64,000 nucleotides of DNA from the NCBI RefSeq assembly GCF_001653235.2, contig NC_035790.1, positions 5,084,001 through 5,148,000 on the forward strand, read 5' to 3'. Within the stretch, counting starts at the first letter, position 1. Each line of letters starts with the position of its first letter. Positions 14,480-25,880 of this stretch are shown here, in pieces. Source of the DNA: Pochonia chlamydosporia 170 (Eukaryota; Ascomycota; Sordariomycetes; Hypocreales; Clavicipitaceae). Position numbers and translations under genes: made by a program. Under the pieces are notes generated by a model that worked only from the letters and a program-made list of their open reading frames with translations, made no database searches and was not told the origin of the DNA.

Positions 14480-15999
14480 TGTTGAGACTCTCTTCAGGAC
14501 TGCCTTGACCCTGGGAGCAGTAGGGCGAAAGTAGCTGAAGCCGTCAAGAATATGCGAGAAGAGCACAAGAAAAGTGCAAGTGTGAATGAGGGAGGCAACG
14601 TGACAAGAAAGCCTGATAGCTTAGACAGAGCGTGAGACAGCGGCCTCGGGAGGATGTGCTCGGTTTATATCCCAAAACAAACACACCAGGCCAGCTAGCT
14701 TACCAGCTACCAGATGTGCCCTTTGTCTATCCCCCTACCGCAATCTGCCAGGGTGTGACGAAGATGGACAATGGCTGTGAGCATGTAGTAAAGATCCCGG
14801 CACTCGTTGAGTTGGGGTACCAGAGGAGGCGCATCTATCGCGGTCCATTTACCCCATCTCCCTATCAGCCGTCCGATCCGCTGGTGTCTTATCCTGATCG
14901 CGATAGACGACCTGGGGAAGACAAAGGGAAACGGTCCTTGCCCTCCACGCCCAGTCCTCCACGTCTTTGGCTCGCCAATGTGTCGCCATATCTTGCTTGG
15001 ACTTCAGCCAGGGCGCCACATTGTGCTCCACCCACGAAATACTCCACCCCCATGGTTGATTCTCTGGTTCATACCTGGGGCGGATTGGACGAACAGAATG
15101 ATTCTAGACGACAGACCGGTGGCTGCTGGTCAGATTCCCTGAAGAAACCCCCCAAATGGCTTTCGGTTCCCCCGCAAAAGCACAAGAGCCAGAAGCCATG
15201 CGGCCACTGCATCACACCCCTAACCCTATCAGTTACGTGGGGAAACAGGACCGACTCAGTTGTCAACGCCCCCTGGTCATGGACAAAAGGAAGATACCAA
15301 AGAATGTTGGGTGTCGTCCCAGGAAGTTGTCCCCAAGCACGGAGCAATGCCCTTGTGGTGTGTGTAACCCCCAGGTTTATGCTGGCTTCACTCCTGGTTC
15401 ACTCCCGGTCGTGGGGGTCAAGCGTCAGCAAAAGCCCATGCATTTTAATCAATGGGGGTCATTTGTTCGACACTTACCTCATCCAGTTTAAAGCTTGAGA
15501 TAGCCACAGACCCATGTCAGGTCCGACGGGTTGGTGGCTTCGGGAAGCCAGAGCATCAAGGCAAAGCTGCATGCGAAGACGAGAGTCTCACAGTCCCCAT
15601 TACGTTTTGCCAAAAGCTTGCTGTGTCGTGTCTGGGCCAATGAGTTCCACCGGCCGCGAGGAGAAGAGCATTCCGGTCCACTGAAGGGTCGTGAGGGGGT
15701 CAAAGGGGTCACAGTTGGGGGAACAAATTGTGGACTGGATGCTCTCTCGTGGTGTTTCTGTCGTTTGGTCTGGTTGAGCTCCAGGCCATGTGGAGGAAAG
15801 AGCTGGTTGAGGAGAAGAGCAGGAGCAGTTATGACAAAACAAAAGTCAGTAGTAGATGGGTCGTCATGTGAGAAGCCATTGATTCAAAACAGCAGTGTCG
15901 CTCTTTAGCAAACTTAGACTTTACATCTTTCTCGACTTTGCAAACAAACCGTCTACTCACCATTCTCAACTTCAACCACCATTAACCTAAACCATCACA
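14480..15999. other. 1.5 kb intergenic upstream of RidA
   Basis: Divergent region between the MFS gene and RidA. Several long but mutually overlapping open frames occur on both strands, the longest at 14632-15498. It opens with GTG, lacks any recognisable domain and has unrelated long frames on the opposite strand, so I do not call it a gene. The stretch carries repeated G-rich motifs: CGTGGGGA at 15236-15243, CGTGGGGGTCA at 15410-15420, GGGGGTCA at 15454-15461 and 15695-15702, and GGGGTCA at 15705-15711. Confidence 0.5.
15410..15711 (+). promoter_or_regulatory. Cluster of GGGG(G)TCA motifs upstream of RidA
   Basis: Four direct copies of GGGG(G)TCA lie within about 300 bp, 290-590 bp ahead of the RidA start. 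The first is part of CGTGGGGGTCA, which recurs exactly at 19234-19244 upstream of the D-serine dehydratase-like gene. A regulatory role is inferred only from repetition and placement. Confidence 0.35.
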
Positions 16000-16711
16000 A
16001 TGTCTTCCAACAAGGTCGCAGTCCTCACCGACAAGGCTCCCAAGCCCCTTCCTGGTATCTACAGCCAGGCCATCAAGGCCAATGGCATGGTCTTCGTCTC
16101 CGGCGCTGTTCCCATGGACGCTGAGACTGGCAAGTTGATCGACGGCGATATTCAGGCTCACACCGTACGTAGTCGACGAGCCTTATCCTCTGGGTACTCT
16201 GGAATTGGATGCTAACCGTTTCGCTAGCATCAATGCATCAAGAACCTTACTGCCATCCTCGAGGCCGCTGGCTCCAGCATTGACAAGGTTGTCAAGGTCA
16301 ACGTCTTCCTCTCCAGCATGGACGACTTTGCCAAGATGAACGAGGTCTATACCACCTACTGGGGTGATGTCAAGCCTTGCCGAACGTGAGTCTCTTCCCA
16401 CTTTCGTTATGCTGTTTTGCCCCGCGTTGTTTCTTCTGCCTCCTGCAGCGAGACTCGGACTCAGTCAGAGGCCCAGAGCTACCCCTCAACCCCACATTCT
16501 CATGGTAGAGGGGACGAGGACCGGATGTACTTGTTGAGACCGAGTGGAATTGTCATGTCAAGGGCGCGCGCTCCTGAGAGCCATGAGTAAATTGAAAGAC
16601 AGCGTTTATGAATGATTGCTGACAAATTTTCTTCTTTTAAACAGCTGTGTTGCCGTCAAGACTCTGCCCCTCAACACCGACGTCGAGATCGAGTGCACTG
16701 CTCTCTTGTAA
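16000..16711 (+). CDS. RidA/YjgF/UK114 reactive-intermediate deaminase
   Basis: Small enamine/imine deaminase of 129 residues from exons 16000-16164, 16228-16385 and 16645-16711. RidA proteins hydrolyse 2-aminoacrylate and related enamines made by PLP dehydratases to the keto acid plus ammonia, which protects other PLP enzymes. The fold markers are present: PGIYSQAIKANGMVFVSG, the arginine in KPCRTCVAVKTLP, and the glutamate in VEIECTALL, the residues used for substrate carboxylate and water positioning in the RidA subfamily. There is no obvious organelle presequence. Intron 2 is 259 bp, about four times the usual length here. The next gene, convergent and 614 bp away, is a D-serine dehydratase-like enzyme, exactly the type that releases 2-aminoacrylate. 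Confidence 0.95.
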
Positions 16712-17325
16712 GCAGAGCGTGGGGAAGAAAATAAAAAGGCAAACCTAGATAAAATGGTGTAATGTAGCATGAATGAAAGTAAATAAAAAAGAATCAATCA
16801 TACCATTATGAAGTAGCTGCAAATTTTTGTCCAACATGTAATGTCACTCTCAACCAAGGTGTGATGCTGGCCCCTCCCGCTTCATCTCCAAGCTGAAAAT
16901 ACATACCCGCAAACCCGCTTTAGCAGAGTACGGCCATCTTCAATGTCCAACGGAGGGAATAGAAAACTGGACCATATAGTTTTTGTATCTTGGCAACTTT
17001 ATGGCTGCATATTGGTTTAGCCATACGTTTCCCAACCGTCCCGATCATCAGCAATCGGATCAAGTAACGTTCCAATATCACCTTCTTAGATCGTCGAACA
17101 AACTGCCAAAATCCAATAAAAGCCCGTTCTGCATCTTGGTACCAAGTTAATTTTTTGTTTTAAGCTCATGAGGGTGTCCTGTCATGCTGCCTGGGCGATA
17201 CGTGGGGGTCCTTTCCCAAATCTCGGCTGCAGATGTCGCCTAGCTAGCTTCGTCATGCAAATAACACGTCTATTGAACTGAATATCGTATTGTTCTAGAT
17301 TTCCGTTGACCCGTGAAGCTTGTTC
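16712..17325. other. Convergent 3' intergenic region, RidA / D-serine dehydratase
   Basis: This 614 bp stretch holds the facing 3' ends of two genes. CGTGGGG occurs at 16718-16724 and 17201-17207. No gene, repeat or RNA is visible. Confidence 0.4.
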
Positions 17326-18889
17326 TTACCAACCCCTGCACTTGATCCAGATGTCGACAATGACATCCTCTTTGCCAGTCTCATCCTCGTCCACTACAAA
17401 GTACCAGCCAAAGTGACTGCTAGTAATGCATGCATGGTTGGGCCAAAGCCGGACCTTTTCGCCAACTTTGGGTAGCTCCTGGTCTGGCTGCACCGGCTCA
17501 GTCTTGGCACTTCCTGACCTCCACGTCAAGATACCATGTTCTTGAGAGAAACGGCCAACTATCCAGCCACGAAAATCTTCAACGTCGCAAGTTGGCAAGC
17601 CAACATCCTTTCTGCCCCAAGGGGTCATCATTGCCATGCCCTCGTAGGCCTTGCATGTTTCTCTGGCCAGTGCGATACCACCAGAGCCAATTAGAGCCTC
17701 CGGGGTCCCGTTTGCACCTCGTCCGGGGTAATTGCTGTGTACTTCTGCCAGTACCGTCAGGGCAATGTCTCCCCAAGACAATCTGGAAGCAGAAATGCTA
17801 TGGGCTGCCAATTGCTGCAAATCCAGCGTAGGGTACACGCCAGCATGAATTTCAACAAGATGGCCTTTACCCCTTACAGTACCAAAGAGATCTGACAGTG
17901 CTTGGACCTCCGACTTAAGCTCGCCTGGAATAGTCTCTTGTGCTTCCTCAGAAGTGGTGACCAAGTTCTGAACCGCCAGGGACGTCGGTGAAGCTCCAGC
18001 AGACACCACCAAAGGAGGCAGATTCGCGACCGATTTTTCAGCTGCCCTCGACGTCAATCGATCCGCCCCTTCGAGCATGGCGCTGATTTCCGCTCGCATC
18101 ATCTTGATAGCTGCCGCCCGACTGTCACCGCCATATGAATGTCCAGCATGAGAGTAGAGGCCAGAAAGCCTGATCTTGCCCTGGCTGTGTGCTTCCAGTG
18201 CTACATCTGCCAATTCTAGGAAGCGCGCACTCTGTGCCTCTACACCAGCACGTTTGCCGCCCATGTCGATTTTAATGTGTGCGTGAGGAACTACGCCGGA
18301 CAAGCTCTGGAAATTGGAGATGATGGGAATTTGAGCGGGATCGTCGAGAAGTATCGAGACACTGCCTTCTCCCAAGGCTTTGGCAACCGCTGCCAAGCGC
18401 GACATGGCGTTCTGCGGAATGGGAAGACCGTATAACACCTGCGACAATCAAAGTTAGTATGGATTTGACTTGGTTTGAGTGACGATACCACTTCATACAT
18501 TGACTTGTCTTCCTTGGCTTCTGTACTCCTTCAGTCTGGGCAAGAGAAACTCTGCCTCAGCCAGGGTCGAGACGATGAGATTGACAGGTCGCTTCGCATC
18601 ATTTCCAACTTGGAATTCCGTCACTTCCACAGTCTACTCATGTATAAGTCAGTTGGTGAAGCTTGTGAGGCGATAGTCCTTGGGCTGGCAATCTCACCTT
18701 GTGTGTTTTCACATGAGCTCTCCAGTCCAGGCCGAGCTTATCGCAGGTCTGCAACATTCGCTCGCAGTTCCGTCTGATTGCTGCGACATTGATCACAGCA
18801 GCAGGAGTTGGCACATCACGAATTGACTTGCCAATGTACTGTGACAGCACATTCTTTGGAGAGGTGGGGTAAAGCTCAACGGATGACAT
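17326..18889 (-). CDS. DSD1: D-serine dehydratase-like PLP enzyme (fold type III)
   Basis: Zinc-dependent, PLP-dependent enzyme of the eukaryotic D-serine dehydratase / D-threonine aldolase family, 479 residues, exons 18889-18698, 18633-18499 and 18438-17326. It would convert D-serine to pyruvate and ammonia through 2-aminoacrylate. The N-terminal alanine-racemase-like barrel carries DWRAHVKTHK, whose first lysine (about K61) is the PLP-linking residue; exon 1 ends exactly after this motif. The barrel also has IDMGGKRAGV and GLYSHAGHSYG. The C-terminal domain carries WPNHACIT with the histidine (about 444) and cysteine (about 446) that bind zinc in yeast Dsd1 and chicken DSD. Length is slightly above the yeast protein. 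D-threonine aldolase activity is an alternative. RidA lies tail-to-tail, and transporter and hydrolase genes lie on the other side. Confidence 0.9.
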
Positions 18890-19787
18890 TGTGAAGTTCG
18901 ACTTGTCAAGCTGCAGGACGCAATTGTGTAGTCGGGAAAGTTTTGCCGCGGAAGACGGATAGTTGCCCTATCTCGATGTCCCTCCTGTTGGTTATTTCGA
19001 GAGCAAGAGTAGTTCAATTCACAATGACGAACCTGGATCTGCAAGAAAAAGCTCGGAATGAGCTTCTGTGGTCCGACTCGTTCCTGCCCCTCCAAAGGCA
19101 CAGTGGCACCTGCCGTCAACGGTACAACATGGACACGCGCCTTCTGAAATTGCCCCTCTACGGGGCTCAAACTCCATCCATCTTGTGGAAACAAAAAATG
19201 GCGTACAATTGGGGGCACGAAGTTGGAGGGAAACGTGGGGGTCATGAGCATTTTAATATGAGTGATCATTCTCCCTTCGGAACAGAGATTGCCTTAGAAC
19301 TGATAGCATTATTCTAGTGTGTTCGCCAGTTTCTGCTTCACCTGCTGATCAGGCTGCAGATCCAACGATACCTCATCACAGCGCCAGATAGGCACGATAT
19401 GGTATGCGGTGATAGGCGCTGCTTCCATCTATCTTTCCGACGGCCAATGAGTCTACAATCAACATGCCAATATATGGAGTTGACACCGATACAAACCTGT
19501 TAGGTAACACCACTAAAACTGTAGAAATAAGTACAGCCGTGGGATAATCCGTTTACAACCGAGTACATGTATATGCTAGCATGCATAGTACACAGTTGCA
19601 TATTCATTTAGTAGCCTCAGGGAGTTGAATCCCCCGATTTCCCACTATAGCCACAGCAGCGACACAGAGACGTTTCCACCCCTTCACTTTCATGCGAACA
19701 CTTATATCTGCAATTCATTCAACACTATAGCTTAGCGCGGTATCTAGACTCAAAATGGCATTCCATTCCAACGCATCTTTGAGGCGA
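18890..19787. promoter_or_regulatory. Upstream region of D-serine dehydratase-like gene
   Basis: The 898 bp hold the promoter of the dehydratase and the 3' end of the next MFS gene. CGTGGGGGTCA at 19234-19244 matches 15410-15420 exactly, 345 bp from the dehydratase start and in the opposite orientation to that gene. No ORF here looks coding. Confidence 0.45.
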
Positions 19788-21836
19788 TCAAAATACATAT
19801 CGAAACTCGGGATGCTCCTTGTCCGTCAAGTCCATAAAATCCGTAGACGACGCAACACCAGACGCAGCCGACTCAGCAGCAGCTTGCTCCTTCTTGCGAT
19901 TCTGTATCTTCAAATAGACACTACATCAAGAAATAATTAGCATAAAAATGAAACAAATTTGGCCCAAGTTATTCCCTGCCAGGTTCCTCATTGTGACGTA
20001 CATCATTAATATTTCAACAACAATCATGAGCGCCAGACTAATGTAGAATGCTCGAAATCCAGTCGGGTATCTCGGCTTTTCGCTCGCGAGGAAGAAGTGC
20101 GGCGCGACGATCTGGCCAACACTATAAGACATGAACATCATGACCTAAAAAAGGAGAAGAGTCAGAAACATTGAAAGCTAAAAAAAAAAAAAAAGGATGA
20201 GTGCCTGGGCAGCATACCCCCGTTGTAGCCTTTTTAGTAAAGCCACCAATATTGGAGGCCACAAGACTCATACACATGATGTAGGGAACGGTGTTGACAT
20301 ATAAAACTGAGCGGCATGTTAATAGGTTGATACAATGACAGTTTCTTCACAGGTACGTACTGAACATGGGACCTAGCGTTTTCGAAACGGGTAATTCTGC
20401 AAAAGCGCAATAGTTAGCAAACTTAGATAGTCCTGTCGATTGCATGAGCCCACCACTCACCCTCTACCAAAACGCTTCCAATGAGCACAATGATATTAGT
20501 CACAATCATCAAGGCAATTCGAATGTTGGGAATAGCCTGTGCCAGTACACCAGATACCACCACAGAGGTAAGTTGAACGGCGTCACAGGGATACGACATG
20601 ATGACGGCATCCCTATCGGAATATCCAAGACCAGTAATTACGATTTTCCCAAACTACCGAATAGGTCAGAAAGAGAGACGACAAGCACTTGAGCTTCAAA
20701 CCTACAGCAGTAAGACCGCCACCAGGAATGCACTGCAGGAAACTGTTTGCACAGAGCATCCAGACCTGAGGGTCGAGAAGAGCCTCTCTAGCTTGATACG
20801 TCTTGTATCGTCGATTCTCAATACCAGTGTGGTTTTGAATGACCTACTTAAGTTGTCAGCATATGCATATTGATGAACGAAAGTGAAACTACAAACCCTG
20901 AGAACAGCAATCTCCCTTTCTCGCTCAGTCAAGAACCAAGCCGTCATAGGTGAAGTGGGCATCGCAAAGAAAATGAATACTCCCCAAGCAATCGAGATGG
21001 GACCAAATACGAGAAACACAAGCTGTTTCCACCACCTGTCAGTTAAAACCTCAACCATGCAATACCATTAAACATACCTGCCACGTCGAATATTTGCTAT
21101 GTGTCCAAGCACCGCCAGAGACCGAATAAGTGATCCCATCGGCGACGAACCCTCCAATACCAGCACCAGCCCACCACGCCACAGCACGCATGGGATGCTC
21201 CTTTCTCGTCCAGTACTGTCCGACGAGAATAGTCAAAACAGGTGAGATACACGTCTCAAATGCACCAAGGAAAAATCGACACGTTGCCAGTGTGGCAAAC
21301 GAGTTGGTGGCAGCTTGGCAGGTTGTTGCGACGCCCCAGAGGACAATCATGACTCCGAAATACTTGCCAATAGGCATCTTCTGCATAAGAATGGAACATG
21401 GGTACTGGGCGATCAAGTAGCCAAAGTAAAAGATTGCGCTGGCCCACGAATACTCTTGCCCGGTGAGGTGCTGAATTACATTCGTGTCAATATCTTCTTC
21501 GCGATTGAGAAATGCAGGAAAACTCACATCTCCTTCCATGATACCAAAAATAGAAGCCTGTCCAAGAGCTACTTTATCCATAAAGGACAAAAGATATGTA
21601 ATGGTCATCTGTACGAGTTAGTTCCGCACCTATCACCAGGCTCAAGCACTTACCATCGGCAGCAATATCAGATCCAATTTCCATCGAACAATATTAGCTT
21701 CCTTGGCGGAGTACTCAAACACTCCTCCCGTCTGAGCAATAAAAGCACCCGCATCATCTTGGTCCTTCCCAATAGTACCGACCACCTTCTCCAGCCCTTC
21801 ATCCTCAACATGGTGAGACGTTTCTTTGGTGGCCAT
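19788..21836 (-). CDS. MFS transporter, allantoate permease (ACS) family
   Basis: Nine exons (21836-21654, 21608-21078, 21022-20897, 20843-20706, 20653-20461, 20396-20361, 20306-20218, 20144-20002, 19920-19788) encode a 523-residue membrane carrier. Exon 6 is a 36 nt microexon. Family blocks include LLSFMDKVALGQASIFG after TM1, GYLIAQYPCSILMQKMPIGK, RFFLGAFETCISPVL and the C-terminal KEHPEFRYVF. All belong to the Dal5-like anion:cation symporter group. For exon 3 the AG immediately before LVFLVFGP was used because an earlier AG shifts the frame. It is divergent from the C45 acyltransferase-like gene, sharing 629 bp, and follows the D-serine dehydratase-like gene on the same strand. This suggests import of an amino acid or an acylated derivative; the substrate is unknown. 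Confidence 0.92.
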
Positions 21837-22465
21837 GGTGAGATAGTGAATCAGCTATTCAAAGCAGACACAATTGACATGATCTACATTACTTTCACAT
21901 TGTGAAAATCTCATTCCGACCTCGCGGCTTTATACTACTTTATCCACTCTATCATCGACTAATGTTTGTAAGTCGTTTGCTGTTCCCCGCAATCGGCAAA
22001 CGTGGGGATTTAGTGGCGCATTCAGTCCCCGGATGAAGTCGGCAACAAATCCTAATCAGGAAGTATTAGCGGCCACGGCCTGTCTTTGGTTGTGCAACTT
22101 CGATTTCGTTCGCGGGGAAGATGGTTACGGGTCCAAGTATGTCGCTAATTGATCTTATTGTGGAAGGATCGTCGGTTCTTTATGGGGAAAGTTGTAAGTT
22201 ACCCAAGTTGCCTGACTGGCCACTCCGCAAAGTTGTCTGTTATCACATCAAGCTATCTATGGGTCTATGGGGTCTTCCAGCAGGCGCATTATTGCAAATA
22301 GTTCCCATCGCTAAGTATTCCTTACACAGTAAATGCAAATTATGAGAGTGACCCTGGAAGAAAGTATTAAACCAAGTTGTGATCTTTTCACACAGTCCTG
22401 TAATCCCAACCTTCAAGAACATCCAAAGACAAGACCAAATCATACGTCTTTGCACTGGATTCAAC
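21837..22465. promoter_or_regulatory. Divergent promoter, MFS transporter / C45 hydrolase
   Basis: Shared 629 bp control region. CGTGGGGA lies at 22001-22008, matching the G-rich core seen near RidA and the dehydratase. Everted CCG...CGG pairs occur nearby, for example around 21987-21996 and 22029-22042. No ORF is supported. Confidence 0.5.
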
Positions 22466-23817
22466 ATGGCAATCACTCGAGAAGCCCCATCCATCTACCA
22501 ACATGTCGTCGCCAGAGGGCCACCATATGAGCGCGGAGTTGCCCATGGCCAACAAGCCGCAACCAAAGTGCGAGCCAACGTTGAGTACTACAAAACTCCC
22601 GGCAAACTAGCAAGCCTGTAAGCAAAACCTTCATACCAGAAATGCCAAGGTCAACTACTAACTTTTATATCAGTGAAACCATGCAAAGAATCATCAAAAA
22701 CATCTACATCCCAAACATAAAAGCTCACTACCCATCTGGCTTAGAAGAAATGCAAGGCATCGCAGACGGAGCAGGAGTATCTCTCGAAGACATTGTCCTC
22801 CTCAACGCACGATATGATCTCGCTCGTCTCAACGAGCCGGATGAAACTGACCAGCCTGTAACCAACGGCACGAATGGTCACCATCAAGATGACTACGCCA
22901 ACGAGTGCACCAGCGCCTTCTTCCTAGAGCAAGCCACCAAGTCAGGGGATGTGTACAATCTCCAAAACTGGGACATGTCAGCCCGTCTCTGGAGGGACGA
23001 CTGCATCATCTACCTTGAGATTCACCCTGATCCAAGTGAAGCAAAGCCCTCACTCTTCCTAGTTACCGAAGCCGGGCAACTGGGACGCTCAGGCATGAAT
23101 TCTCTAGGTGTAGGCGTCACGGCAAACTCCCTCATGTCCACAGAGGACTATACCCCCAGGGTTGGTGACACTTCCAAGCCTGTATTGCCCATCTCTCTTC
23201 TGAGACGAATGGTCTTGGAAGCAGCTCACTTCGCAGAAGTGTGTACAACTATCTACAACTTCCCCCGACATGTTTCCAACAACCTCACCATTGCTACAAG
23301 CGAAGGATTTGGTGTTTGCTTCGAAATAACTCCCTCCAGGGAATATAAGGTGTACAGCAACATAGATGACCAATATTTAATCCACTCTAACCACTTCACC
23401 GACACGGCTTTCCTGGCCCGTTCGGATGTCAGCGATCGCTATCCCGGGGGAAGCAGCTGGTTCAGACGACAGAGACTGGAGCAAGGCATTCGGCCTTATA
23501 GGCATGGACTCATAACTCCTGAACTTCTGAGGAGGTGCTTGTCGGACCATCTCGGCTTCCCTGAGGCGCTGTGCTGCCATCCTGATCCTTCGCCAGACAC
23601 CATCATCGGTGGCTTGCCGGGGTACCCTTTCCGCAGCGCCTCTGCTACAGTTGCGTCTGTCATGTACAATCTCTCGCAGCGCAAAATTACAGTTTGCAAG
23701 GGGCCTCCATGTAAGGGTGTCTTCCAGACATTCGCACTTGAGGGACCGCAGTCCCTGGCTGGTCTCGGGCCAGGAGGCAAAATATTAACAGACAAGCAGA
23801 GACCCGAGACGCCATGA
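22466..23817 (+). CDS. C45 Ntn hydrolase, isopenicillin-N acyltransferase-like
   Basis: Two exons (22466-22617, 22674-23817) give 431 residues of the AAT-like peptidase C45 family. These proteins cut themselves ahead of a cysteine to expose an N-terminal nucleophile and then hydrolyse or transfer acyl groups on amide bonds; penicillin acyltransferase is the known member. Visible markers are GPPYERGVAHG near the N-terminus, NARYDL, ANECTSAFF with the predicted nucleophile at about Cys129, NLQNWDM after it, and GRSGMNSLGVGVTANSL. The residue before the cysteine is Glu rather than the Gly of the Penicillium enzyme. About 20 polar residues (Asn/Gly/His/Asp-rich) lie just before the cleavage site. 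No penicillin synthetase genes are nearby, so N-acyl amino acid or peptide hydrolysis is more likely. A Zn2Cys6 gene converges 49 bp downstream. Confidence 0.88.
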
Positions 23818-23866
23818 GCAATTATGAAAGCCGAATAGGAAATTTTAGAAGCAGCATGAGTTCCCA

Positions 23867-25880
23867 TTATAATAGAACATTAGATTTTTGTACAAGTTTG
23901 CCAAGTTCCGTCAGCTTCACCCTGTGACCTGTAGTTTCCTGTTGTGTCATGATGCGCTCCAGTAGCTCCGTGCTTCTTTCTACGTGAGCTCCCCAGGGAT
24001 TCAATTCTTTCATGTATTGGAGTATCCAATCCTGATACACGCCATCAGTAGCTTCTATTCCAGCGACAAATATGGGAAGCGGCCAAATAGTAGATCTGGG
24101 AGAGCGGAGAAATTTCGTGCTGCGAAGCAGACGTGCGATGCGTACAATATCTGATACTGCAGCTTGGCATTGTGAGTTCACCCGCGTGTCGAGATCCACA
24201 GTTCGCTTGAACATAATGTAAGTGCAAGAGCGTAAAGCATCAACAGTGAGCTTGTGAAAAGTAGCGCTGTCAATAGCACCATTTTTGAGGCAGCTGCTCT
24301 GCGACGATGGAAAAGCCAGCTCGCATTCCTATGTCCTGTTAGCCAGAACATCACGTCATGTCTCATAAACAACTCCTTGCAAACATCACCAGAGAAGGGA
24401 CACCTACTGCTTGAAGCCTGCGCAAATCGGCCTCGAGCGCTTCTACCTTTGCCTGGCGAAGCTCCCGAACCATCTCGTCCCCGGCTTCATATTGCTCCCT
24501 GAATCTTTTGTCCCAGACCTCGAAACTTCGGCACTTTGCTAAGTAAAACATCAATTCGTCAAACTTGGCGCGGCATCGGTCTTTTCGCAAGTCCTCTTCA
24601 TTCTCTTCTTGTGGTAGTCCGTTTCCAAAACATTCGCTGAGAATTGAATTTTGCGTCCGACGTCGACGAAGAAGCGGCAGTGCCTTCAGTTCCATGAGAA
24701 TAGTCATGAAATCTTTCTCTGCGCCAACATCCACAAGCGCCTCCCCTCCCAAGAAGTAGAATCTCAACTCCAAGAAAGCTAGCCAAATGAAAATGCGGCA
24801 TTCGACAGGTCCCGCAGTAGTGCCCTCTGCCCACATCCGGGTGAATATTTGCTTGGCATCTCGCAATCTGTCGATGAATGAATCAAAATCACCAGTCATG
24901 AGATCATGTTGACATAGAAAGAATGTGCTGGACGCATATAATGACAATAGATCCGACCTACTCGTACCGTGCCACAAGGACTGACTGGGTACGGCATTTC
25001 CGGACAAATCTTGTGACAAAATACGAATAGCTGCTGATGCCGTTCCATAATGCTCTGCTCTCGGTCCATCAGGGCCAGCGTTCAAATGAGCCAAGTAAGC
25101 ATACGCCCAGCCGAGGATAGCGTGGCAAAGAGGCGAATTCGGGACTGCCTGGGCAGAATTGATCAAGTAATGGAAACACGTCCAAATCGATTTCTTAGTA
25201 GATAACCATTCAGGGACGCGGAACATGGTATTGTTGCCTATTCTGTCCGTTTGGGAAGCCGCGGCTATAGTTAGTCCTGGATTTGCTTGTCGATGCAACG
25301 AGTCTGCGGGTAGTCCTGGCATTGCGAGATCGCTGTCCTCGTTTTCCTGCGGATCTTCCTGGGCGCTCTGGGTTTCATGACTTCGTTGCGTCGTCCAATC
25401 AATATTGAAAAAGGAGTCTGCACTGCTGGTCTGGTTGAAGTCCATAGGTGCAATCTCGGTGGCAAGGTCGGAGAAGATGAAGTCCAGCAAATTAAACGAC
25501 AAGTCCGTCCCAGAGGTATCATGATGTAAACCTCCCCTCGTTTCATCAGCGGTTAAGTTTCCGGGATTGTGCCCCGATGCCGTCAAACCACCATGTTCCA
25601 CGTCAGTCGTGGCTACTTCTCGTACCGACGAGATTTGTGCCGGGCTGTTGGAGTTCCCAGCTGGCGAAGAGGCACCTCGGCTGTCTCTTTTGCTCGTCCA
25701 CGACTTGAAATTCTGGTCCAAAGGAGAGTCGCATGAAAGGCCAAGTCGACGGCAAGGGTCACAAGGCGTCGTTCGGGACGTACATTTCACCTTGCGGCGA
25801 CGGCATGTTAAACACCCAGTCACTGATCGAGTGGAACGTTGCCGCCTAGTGTTTGATGCTGGTATTGTGGTTTTTGGCAT
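23867..25880 (-). CDS. Zn2Cys6 transcription factor of the D-serine/C45 module
   Basis: Zinc-cluster regulator of 644 residues, exons 25880-24408 and 24328-23867. The DNA-binding motif TGCLTCRRRKVKC continues with CDPCRRLGLSC (residues about 22-50), with standard spacing. It is followed by a polar linker and a helical region typical of the fungal-specific DUF3468 type (YHYLINSAQAVPNS-like segments around residue 240 and onward). The AG at 24330-24329 gives a clean fusion in frame with the C-terminal helical part. It lies tail-to-tail with the C45 hydrolase, so it probably controls the hydrolase, transporter and dehydratase. That is inferred from position. A fully open first exon of almost 1.5 kb makes the model solid. 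Confidence 0.9.

Noticed and set aside
14632..15498. Long plus-strand open frame (288 codons) upstream of RidA
   Set aside because: It begins with GTG, has no domain, is Pro/Ser/Trp-rich in a random manner, and overlaps other equally long frames on both strands in GC-rich DNA.
22466..23817. Penicillin biosynthesis gene cluster
   Set aside because: The acyltransferase-like protein is present but no ACV synthetase or isopenicillin N synthase gene lies in the window; C45 proteins are widespread without beta-lactam production.
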